The notes beneath the pieces were generated by a model. That model ran no database searches, was not told where the DNA came from, and saw only the letters and a program-made list of their open reading frames with translations. The translations under genes and the position numbers were made by a program. Positions 1 through 4,299 of a stretch of 5,631 nucleotides of DNA are shown piece after piece. Origin of the DNA: Pseudonocardiaceae bacterium (GTDB taxonomy: Bacteria > Actinomycetota > Actinomycetes > Mycobacteriales > Pseudonocardiaceae). The stretch covers positions 1-5,631 of the forward strand of contig JAICSB010000247.1 in the NCBI GenBank assembly GCA_025937115.1, read 5' to 3'. Position 1 is the stretch's first letter, and every line of letters begins with the position of its first letter.

Positions 1-849
1 CTGAGTCCGCTGCCGGAATTTCTCGGCCAGCACTGCCTTGTCCACGTAGCGTCCGTCAGTGATACCTGGGTAGTCGCCGCCGCGGACGAATCCCGGCGCT
101 GCGTAGTCGTGGCAGGCGTAGACCACGTTGTCTAGCTCGCCGTCGAAGACGTCGAACTCGGTCGAGTAAGTATTCCCGTCCAGGAAGAGGATATGGCGGG
201 GGTCCACGGCCCGGATGGCGTCCACCAGCCGCCGGTACAGCGCGCGGACCGCGGTCCTCGACTCGCAGGCGGGCTCGTTGATCGGGTTGTATCCGGCCAC
301 CCGGGCGTCGTCTTTGTAGCGGTCGGCGATGACCTCCCACAACGCAACCGCGCGGTCCTGGAAGTGCGGATGCTCCCAGAACATCGGCCGGTGGGTGCTA
401 TTGTCCGAATGCCAGTGATGGTTCTGCGCCCCTGGGAGTGCGTGCAGGTCGATAACGGTCATCAGGCCGTGCTGGGCGCACGCGTCGATCACGCGGTCCA
501 GCTGGCGGAAACCGTCGTGGATGAACTCGAACGGGCGGGCGTCGTCCTCGAAGTGCCGGTAGTTGACCGGAATGCGGACGCAATTCATGCCCAGCCCGGC
601 CAGCAGTTCCGCGTCATCCTCGCCGAAGAACGCTGTGAGCAGGCGGTCGAAGAACAGCTCCGACCGGTCCTGGCCGAGAACCGCGCGGACGGTGCTGCGC
701 ATCAGCGACTCATTCGCCGCATAGCCGGTGATGAAGTTCTCCATGTTCATCCAGCCGCCGAGACCGACACCCCTCAGCCTGACCGGTACGCCGTCCCCGT
801 CGACGAAGCGATTGCCTTCGGTACGCAAGAAACCGTTCCTGGTAGCCAC
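1..849 (-). CDS. Glycoside hydrolase family 5 (cellulase-fold) protein, partial at 3' end
   Basis: Likely hydrolyses a beta-glycosidic bond by a retaining mechanism with two glutamates; substrate not identifiable. The visible 283 residues follow the GH5 (beta/alpha)8 barrel. The order is an N-terminal RLRGVGLGGW strand (about residues 24-33), RIPVNY (92-97), a VIDLHALPG strand (132-140), YNPINEP (187-193) with E192 as the expected acid/base, and CHDY (246-249) with the conserved His and Tyr. The nucleophile Glu, normally in a later GE motif, lies beyond the left edge. The start is GTG at 849-847, preceded by GGAAGGGG (856-863) with 6-nt spacing, and the barrel begins almost at once. There is no signal peptide, so the enzyme is probably intracellular and may act on imported oligosaccharides or glycosides. 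The gene stands alone here, with a dyad-rich control region upstream. Family assignment is firm; subfamily and substrate are unknown. Confidence 0.93.
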   Translation of the reverse strand, partial: MATRNGFLRTEGNRFVDGDGVPVRLRGVGLGGWMNMENFITGYAANESLMRSTVRAVLGQDRSELFFDRLLTAFFGEDDAELLAGLGMNCVRIPVNYRHFEDDARPFEFIHDGFRQLDRVIDACAQHGLMTVIDLHALPGAQNHHWHSDNSTHRPMFWEHPHFQDRAVALWEVIADRYKDDARVAGYNPINEPACESRTAVRALYRRLVDAIRAVDPRHILFLDGNTYSTEFDVFDGELDNVVYACHDYAAPGFVRGGDYPGITDGRYVDKAVLAEKFRQRTQ

Positions 850-855
850 AACCCG

Positions 856-863
856 CCCCTTCC
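856..863 (-). promoter_or_regulatory. Ribosome binding site of the GH5 gene
   Basis: GGAAGGGG on the minus strand lies 6 nt before the GTG at 849-847. It decides the start: the frame has no other credible start upstream, and the longer reading frame that starts with ATG at 928 on this strand is out of phase with the GH5 domain. Confidence 0.7.
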
Positions 864-928
864 GCGCCGTAGGCCGCGATCATGCCGCCACTGCCCGGTC
901 GGTGACCCGTCGTCCCGTAGAGCGGCAA

Positions 929-960
929 CCTAAATTTCTCGAAACTTTAGCTATTTCAGG
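929..960 (-). promoter_or_regulatory. Candidate operator dyad upstream of the GH5 gene (CGAAACTTTAG core)
   Basis: A 32-bp imperfect palindrome has outer arms CCTAAAT (929-935) and ATTTCAGG (953-960). Its core CGAAACTTTAG (940-950) is nearly palindromic and shares the same centre (about 945). The core resembles the CGAAA/TTTCG inverted repeats described upstream of xylanase and other carbohydrate-hydrolase genes in streptomycetes. It lies about 80-110 bp before the GH5 start. Control of the GH5 gene by a sugar-responsive repressor is an inference. Confidence 0.45.
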
Positions 961-968
961 TAACCCCT

Positions 969-997
969 ATCTGACCCCACCTTGACCAGGAAGTCAA
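969..997 (-). promoter_or_regulatory. Weak candidate promoter for the GH5 gene
   Basis: On the minus strand TTGACT (997-992) is a good -35 box. Seventeen bases later comes TCAGAT (974-969), a poor -10. If used, transcription would start near 962, immediately before the dyad at 929-960, which would then suit a roadblock or steric repressor. The 5' leader would be about 110 nt. The -10 match is weak, so this is tentative. Confidence 0.25.
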
Positions 998-999
998 GG
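980..999. repeat. Perfect palindrome CCTTGAC-N6-GTCAAGG
   Basis: Seven-base perfect arms (980-986 and 993-999) flank a 6-base spacer. Each arm carries a TTGAC -35-like sequence, one per strand. On the plus strand it is followed by GGTAACGTACG (1001-1011) and then an ATG at 1018. The form suits a dimeric regulator site in a promoter region. Which gene it would serve is unclear; the nearest confident gene is the GH5 gene on the minus strand. Confidence 0.4.
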
Positions 1000-1017
1000 C
1001 GGTAACGTACGCTGACC

Positions 1018-1083
1018 ATGGAGCTTTCGCAGCGCCCTCGCGTTGATGCTGCAAGCACCGACTCTTACGATGCCGCGCGATGA
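1018..1083 (+). CDS. Dubious 21-codon reading frame
   Basis: ATG at 1018 to TGA at 1081-1083 encodes 21 residues beginning MELSQRPRVDA. It has no Shine-Dalgarno site. It begins 10 nt after a TAACGT box and 18 nt after the palindrome at 980-999, so a leaderless transcript is conceivable. The peptide has no Cys or Trp, no run of any amino acid, and no family I recognise. It may be a chance frame, a leader peptide, or the surviving start of a lost gene. I list it mainly because it follows a promoter-like dyad in an otherwise empty region. Confidence 0.12.
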   Translation: MELSQRPRVDAASTDSYDAAR

Positions 1084-1137
1084 CGCTTACCATGCCGACC
1101 TCTAGCCTTGTTTCTGATAATATCGGACGCGAGTTGC

Positions 1138-1148
1138 CGAAACTTTCA
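1138..1148. promoter_or_regulatory. Second CGAAACTTTC box
   Basis: CGAAACTTTCA is one base from the full palindrome CGAAAGTTTCG / CGAAACTTTCG type and shares CGAAACTTT with the core at 940-950, 198 bp away. It lies about 290 bp upstream of the GH5 start and contains the TGA stop (1148-1146) of the HxlR reading frame. It could be a distal operator for the GH5 gene or a remnant of another promoter. With only two copies, chance cannot be excluded. Confidence 0.35.
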
Positions 1149-1805
1149 GTACCCAATCGTTGCCTGCGCCCGGTTTGTCCGGGTTTCACGGGGCGGGCCT
1201 GCCGGCACATCGCCGGCACTGCGCCCGGCGCGCAGCCACGGCAACGGCGCCTTCCCCGCCCGTTCTGAGCAGCGGCGCCGTTGCTGGTCACGTAGAGTCG
1301 CGGCACGGAGCCCGTCATGGTGCCGCCCGGTTGCCCGGGACGCTGGACCGGGTAAGGAGGCGGACTCGCTTGCCTTGCGCACGCGGGTCTGGCGGGCCTG
1401 GACGTGGTGGCCGTCGGGGGTGGTGTAGCTCAGCCTGGGCAGCGGCCGGCCAGTCTCCTCCTCGACGAGGACCGAGTGCCGCTCGCCCGGGGCAAAAGCG
1501 TGATCTTGGCCCCATTGGCGGAGGCTGACCACGAGGTCGAACAGGTCCTCGCCCTTCTCGGTCAAGACGTACTCCTGATAGGCACCCCCGCCGGGCGCGG
1601 GTTCGATGCGCAAGACTCCGGCATCGACCAGGTCACGCAGTCGCGCGGCGAGGATGTTCTTGGCGATGCCCAGATCGCGTTGGAACTGGCTGAAGCGCCG
1701 GATGCCGTCGAACGCGTCGCGGATGATCAGCAGTGACCACTTGTCGCCGACGATGTCCACGGCGCGGGCTACGGGGCACGTCGAGTCGGCCAGCCGGGCG
1801 CTCAT
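1146..1805 (-). CDS. HxlR-family winged-helix transcriptional regulator with C-terminal extension
   Basis: DNA-binding protein of the HxlR/DUF24 family, MarR-related dimers that often sense electrophiles, oxidants or small ligands. Residues 10-100 are typical: CPVARAVDIVGDKWSLLIIRDA (N-terminal Cys10, then the family's GDKWS-LLIIRDA helix), FSQFQRDLGIAKNILAARL as recognition helix region (38-56), LVDAGVLRI and YQEYVLTEKG as the wing (59-85), and LVVSLRQWGQ as dimer helix (91-100). Residues to about 145 still look like normal family C-terminus. Residues 146-219 are rich in Arg, Ala and Gly, look non-native, and overlie a strong inverted repeat; family members are usually 110-160 residues. The start is ATG at 1805-1803 behind GAGGGGAGGG (1811-1820). 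It diverges from the exporter gene, sharing a control region with two palindromes, so autoregulation and control of the exporter-hydrolase pair are likely. The true 3' end is uncertain. Confidence 0.9.
   Translation of the reverse strand: MSARLADSTCPVARAVDIVGDKWSLLIIRDAFDGIRRFSQFQRDLGIAKNILAARLRDLVDAGVLRIEPAPGGGAYQEYVLTEKGEDLFDLVVSLRQWGQDHAFAPGERHSVLVEEETGRPLPRLSYTTPDGHHVQARQTRVRKASESASLPGPASRATGRHHDGLRAATLRDQQRRRCSERAGKAPLPWLRAGRSAGDVPAGPPRETRTNRAQATIGY
1200..1218 (-). repeat. GC-rich hairpin TGCCGGC-N5-GCCGGCA
   Basis: Perfect 7-bp arms at 1200-1206 and 1212-1218 enclose a 5-base loop. It lies inside the doubtful C-terminal tail of the HxlR frame and has no U tract. It could be part of a terminator for the HxlR gene if the native stop lies further upstream. 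Confidence 0.35.
1241..1284 (-). terminator. Possible terminator: 11-bp perfect inverted repeat in the HxlR 3' region
   Basis: GCAACGGCGCC (1241-1251) pairs perfectly with GGCGCCGTTGC (1274-1284) around a 22-nt loop. A GC-only stem without a U tract is common for actinomycete terminators. It sits within the extended HxlR frame (about residues 174-188) just past the point where the protein stops looking like its family. It is therefore plausible as the original terminator of that gene. Alternatively it is a recombination or protein-binding site. Confidence 0.4.
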
Positions 1806-1839
1806 GACAGCCCTCCCCTCATTCCTCTCGGCCTGCAGA

Positions 1840-1860
1840 GTGGTTGCAAATCAAAACCAC
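1840..1860. promoter_or_regulatory. Operator palindrome 1 (GTGGT-N11-ACCAC)
   Basis: GTGGTT (1840-1845) and AACCAC (1855-1860) are perfect arms of a 21-bp palindrome. It covers the candidate -35 box of the exporter gene (TTGCAA, 1844-1849) and lies 35 bp before the regulator's start. Its position between a regulator and its divergent target is typical of an HxlR-family operator. Confidence 0.65.
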
Positions 1861-1873
1861 AATGGGGTATGGT
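1844..1873 (+). promoter_or_regulatory. Candidate promoter of the exporter-hydrolase operon
   Basis: TTGCAA (1844-1849) and TATGGT (1868-1873) are separated by 18 bases and resemble -35 and -10 boxes. Transcription would start near 1880, inside operator 2, with about 25 nt of leader before the GTG at 1906. Both palindromes overlap functional parts of this promoter, so repression by steric block is the simplest model. Confidence 0.5.
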
Positions 1874-1892
1874 GGTTTCAGTTTACTACCAC
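1872..1892. promoter_or_regulatory. Operator palindrome 2 (GTGGT-N11-ACCAC)
   Basis: GTGGT (1872-1876) and ACCAC (1888-1892) repeat the arms and 11-base spacer of operator 1. Both copies also share GTGGTT-N-CA on the left side. The centres are 32 bp apart, about three helical turns, which would place two bound dimers on the same DNA face. It spans the expected transcription start of the exporter gene. Confidence 0.62.
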
Positions 1893-1895
1893 TTT

Positions 1896-1901
1896 GGGAG
1901 G
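1896..1901 (+). promoter_or_regulatory. Ribosome binding site of the MFS gene
   Basis: GGGAGG lies 4 nt before GTG at 1906. It fixes the start: the open frame extends upstream to 1606, but that part runs antisense through the regulator gene and both palindromes. The TTG at 1894 has no binding site. Confidence 0.65.
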
Positions 1902-1905
1902 CAGC

Positions 1906-3168
1906 GTGGGCGCTGGCGTCGGGACAGGGCTTCGCGTGCTCTTGGCCACGGTGTGCGGCGTGTCGGTCGCCAACGTGTACTACGCGCAGCCGTTGCTCGA
2001 CCAGATCGGCGCCGACCTGAACGTGCGGGCGGGTGGCCTGGGACTAGTGACTGGCGCTACCCAGTTCGGCTACCTGCTGGGGCTTGTCCTGATCGTGCCA
2101 CTCGGCGACCTGGTCAGCCGGAGGCTGCTGATAACCGCGCACGCGCTGGCTGCCGCGGCCGGGCTCGTGGCCGTCGGGCTTTCCGGCGACGCGGTGGTTT
2201 TCTTCGCGGCGTCGGCGTTCGTCGGCATGGCCTGCGTGGTCGTCCAGGTCGTGGTTGCCTACGCTGCGGCACTCAGCGCTCCGGGACAGCGGGGCGCTGT
2301 CGTCGGGACGGTGACAAGCGGCGTCGTCGCCGGGATCTTGCTGGCGCGCACCGCGTCCGGACTTGTCGCCGACCTGCTCGGCTGGCGCGCCGTCTACCTC
2401 ATGTCAGCAGCGTTGATGCTGGTGATGGCCATCACGCTCAGCCTCCTGCTCCCGAGGGACAGCGGCCCCAAGGCGCGAGTGCCGTATCCCGCCCTGATCT
2501 CCTCGGTCCTCGCGCTCACCGCGCACGACAAGACGTTCCGCGTCCGGAGCGTTCTCGGGTTGCTGATGTTCGGCTGCTTCGGAGCTGTATGGGGCTCGAT
2601 AGCGCTGCCGCTGTCTGCCGCCCCGTGGCACCTGTCGGCCGGGAAAATCGGCCTGTTCGGCATAGCAGGCGCGGCCGGGGCGCTCAGCGCCGGCCGCGCC
2701 GGCCGATTCGCCGACCACGGCCACGCCCAGGCAGTCAGCGGCATCTCACTGGTCCTGCTCACGTTGTCCTGGGCCGGGACGCGTGCGGCACCATATTCCC
2801 TGCCGCTGCTGGCCATCGGAGTCGTCCTCCTCGACCTCGCCGGGCAGGCGCTGCACGTAACCAACCAGCACCTGATCGTCGGCTCTGATCCGGCCGCCAG
2901 CAGCCGGATGATCAGCAGCTACATGGTCTATTACTCCGTCGGCACAAGCGGCGGCGCGATCGCCGCCACCAGCCTCTACGGCCTCGCCGGGTGGGGTGCC
3001 GTCAGCGCTCTCGGCGCCGGGCTGTCCGCACTGGCCCTGCTGGTGTGGTCTGCTGACCGGCTACGGCAACGCGGACAAGGCCACCCCTCGCGGCAGGGTC
3101 GCGAAACGGCCGCGCCCACCAGCAGCGCCAATGACAAGTCCCGTCAACCAGCAAGGGAGCACCCGTGA
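1906..3168 (+). CDS. MFS transporter, DHA1-like drug/metabolite exporter
   Basis: Inner-membrane secondary transporter, probably a proton-coupled exporter of a small molecule. The 420-residue length and run of about 12 hydrophobic segments fit the major facilitator superfamily. The first segment holds the VANVYYAQPLLD signature (21-32) seen in a common MFS subgroup of YgaY/CmlA-like exporters. Motif A follows the second segment as PLGDLVSRR (65-73). Segment 5 carries a motif-C-like glycine-rich stretch (GVVAGILLARTASG, 139-152) ending in GWRAVY (159-164), typical of 12-segment drug/H+ antiporters. The last ~38 residues are a hydrophilic cytoplasmic tail. It is transcribed divergently from the HxlR regulator and overlaps the hydrolase gene by 4 bases (GTGA), implying translational coupling and a shared substrate or response. 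Substrate cannot be deduced from the sequence. Confidence 0.9.
   Translation: MGAGVGTGLRVLLATVCGVSVANVYYAQPLLDQIGADLNVRAGGLGLVTGATQFGYLLGLVLIVPLGDLVSRRLLITAHALAAAAGLVAVGLSGDAVVFFAASAFVGMACVVVQVVVAYAAALSAPGQRGAVVGTVTSGVVAGILLARTASGLVADLLGWRAVYLMSAALMLVMAITLSLLLPRDSGPKARVPYPALISSVLALTAHDKTFRVRSVLGLLMFGCFGAVWGSIALPLSAAPWHLSAGKIGLFGIAGAAGALSAGRAGRFADHGHAQAVSGISLVLLTLSWAGTRAAPYSLPLLAIGVVLLDLAGQALHVTNQHLIVGSDPAASSRMISSYMVYYSVGTSGGAIAATSLYGLAGWGAVSALGAGLSALALLVWSADRLRQRGQGHPSRQGRETAAPTSSANDKSRQPAREHP
3153..3159 (+). promoter_or_regulatory. Ribosome binding site of the hydrolase gene
   Basis: AAGGGAG lies 5 nt before the GTG at 3165, within the last codons of the exporter gene. With the GTGA stop-start overlap it supports coupled translation of the two genes. 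Confidence 0.65.
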
Positions 3169-4061
3169 CCACGTACTACCGCAGGGCCGTAATCGATGGC
3201 GCGAAAATCTTCTACCGCGAGGCCGGCGATCCCGGCGATCCCGCCTTCCTGCTGCTACATGGCTTCCCAGCCTCGTCGTTCATGTTCCGCCGCCTCATCG
3301 ACTTGCTGGCCGGGCAGTTCCACGTGATCGCGCCCGACTATCCAGGGTTCGGCCATAGCGACGCTCCGCCGCCGTCGCGGTTCAGCTACACCTTCGACCG
3401 CCTCACCGACGTCATCGAGCAGTTCACTGAGCATCTAGGGCTAGGCCGGTACGGCCTGTACTTGCAGGACTTCGGCGGCCCGGTCGGATTCCGGCTCGCC
3501 ACCCGCCATCCCGAGCGCGTCTCGTTCCTCGTCATCCAGAACGCGAATGCCTACGAGGACGGGCTGCCCGACAGCTTCTGGGCACCCGCCCGGAAGCTAT
3601 GGGCAGACCCTAGCACCGCGAACCGGGAGGCCATCCGCGCCGCGGGGATGTCCGACGCCGCGCTGGAGTGGAACTACGTCCACGGCACCAGCGACCCCGC
3701 ACTCATCGACCCCGACAGCTGGCTGCTGCAAAGCGCGCTGCTCAACCGGCCGGGCAACAAGGACGCCATGCTCGACCTCCTCTATGACTACCGCACCAAT
3801 CCCGGTCTCTATCCCCGATGGCACGACTACTTCCGCACCCACCAGCCGCCGACCCTCATCACCTGGGGCGGCAACGACGAAATCTTCCCCGAAGCAGGCG
3901 CGCACCCTTACCACAACGACCTGCCCCAGGCCGAGATAGTCATCCTCGACGCAGGCCACTTCGCGCTGGAAGACCACGCCGAAGTCGTCGCCCGGCACAT
4001 CTCGCGGTTCACCTCGGCGCACGCGCTGTCCGGTGCCAGGGGCTTGCGGGCGAAGGGTTAG
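3165..4061 (+). CDS. Alpha/beta-fold hydrolase with Asp nucleophile (epoxide hydrolase / dehalogenase-like)
   Basis: Cytoplasmic hydrolase, 298 residues, no signal peptide. The order is HGFPASSF oxyanion loop (32-39), APDYPGFGHSD (56-66), nucleophile elbow LQDFGGPVGFR with D102 (100-110), a cap region around 135-215, the acid in WGGNDEIF (D238), and the base in LDAGHFALE (H265). An Asp nucleophile places it with epoxide hydrolases and haloalkane dehalogenases, not esterases. The halide-binding residues of classical dehalogenases (Asn after HG, Trp after the nucleophile) are both Phe here, so dehalogenation is unlikely. Epoxide or another ester-intermediate hydrolysis is more plausible. The cap motif YDYRTNPGLYPRW (about 208-220) supplies tyrosines that might activate a substrate. 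It starts at GTG overlapping the exporter's TGA, so it is co-expressed with it, and may detoxify what the exporter removes. The exact substrate is unknown. Confidence 0.88.
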   Translation: MTTYYRRAVIDGAKIFYREAGDPGDPAFLLLHGFPASSFMFRRLIDLLAGQFHVIAPDYPGFGHSDAPPPSRFSYTFDRLTDVIEQFTEHLGLGRYGLYLQDFGGPVGFRLATRHPERVSFLVIQNANAYEDGLPDSFWAPARKLWADPSTANREAIRAAGMSDAALEWNYVHGTSDPALIDPDSWLLQSALLNRPGNKDAMLDLLYDYRTNPGLYPRWHDYFRTHQPPTLITWGGNDEIFPEAGAHPYHNDLPQAEIVILDAGHFALEDHAEVVARHISRFTSAHALSGARGLRAKG

Positions 4062-4066
4062 GCAAT

Positions 4067-4086
4067 CTCGGAGGGTGCGGTCCGAG
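4067..4086 (+). terminator. Weak hairpin just after the hydrolase stop
   Basis: CTCGGA (4067-4072) and TCCGAG (4081-4086) form a perfect 6-bp stem with an 8-nt loop, starting 6 nt after the TAG stop. There is no U tract. It may stabilise the 3' end or assist termination. Confidence 0.3.
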
Positions 4087-4148
4087 GCCGTCTGCGTATG
4101 TTGGTCTTCGGCAGCAGGGTCAGCAAGGACAGCGCAGCTTACCGAACG

Positions 4149-4181
4149 CACCCGCACGGTCACCGGCGACCGGTGCGGGTG
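4149..4181 (+). terminator. Probable terminator hairpin between the hydrolase and condensation-domain genes
   Basis: CACCCGCA-CGGTC (4149-4161) pairs with GACCG-G-TGCGGGTG (4168-4181) around a 6-nt loop. This gives a 13-bp stem broken by a single bulged G (4173). It is strong, GC-rich and lacks a clear U tract, as is usual in actinomycetes. It separates the exporter-hydrolase operon from the next gene. Confidence 0.6.
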
Positions 4182-4299
4182 TACCGGGGCGCCGCGATGT
4201 CATCAGACACCCCGTTCGAAGTGAAAGAGCTGGCGAGATCGATATGGTGTCTAGGGCGTCGGCAACGCTGAATCCCGCGAGCTGCTCGGCTGACCAGTG

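Larger units (their letters stand above)
850..1145. other. Gene-poor intergenic region with regulatory-looking dyads
   Basis: This stretch of about 300 bases between the GH5 start and the end of the HxlR frame contains no convincing protein gene. It is noticeably more A/T-rich than the genes, especially at 931-960 and 1085-1150. It holds the dyad at 929-960, the palindrome at 980-999, a 21-codon frame at 1018-1083, and most of a second CGAAACTTTC box (1138-1148) at its right end. Confidence 0.6.

Noticed and set aside
193..933. Long plus-strand open frame opposite the GH5 gene
   Set aside because: It is antisense to a clear GH5 protein with recognisable catalytic motifs; its product has no domain and arises from high-GC codon structure.
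956..1318. Minus-strand frame starting MTGSVPRLYVTSNG
   Set aside because: The first ~20 codons look acceptable, but the rest is Arg/Gly/Cys-rich, crosses two hairpins and the intergenic dyads, and matches nothing I recognise. At most it is the start of a lost gene.
1606..1905. Upstream extension of the MFS frame to an ATG at 1606
   Set aside because: It would run antisense through the regulator gene and across both operators and the promoter; the GTG at 1906 has a ribosome binding site and begins next to the first membrane segment.
3225..3242. Tandem 9-bp repeat GGCGATCCC in the hydrolase gene
   Set aside because: It encodes Gly-Asp-Pro twice in a loop that varies widely in this family; no sign of function beyond coding.
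4205..4252. Separated inverted repeat AGACACC / GGTGTCT upstream of the condensation-domain gene
   Set aside because: Only 7-bp arms with a 34-base gap and no clear promoter context; could be chance.
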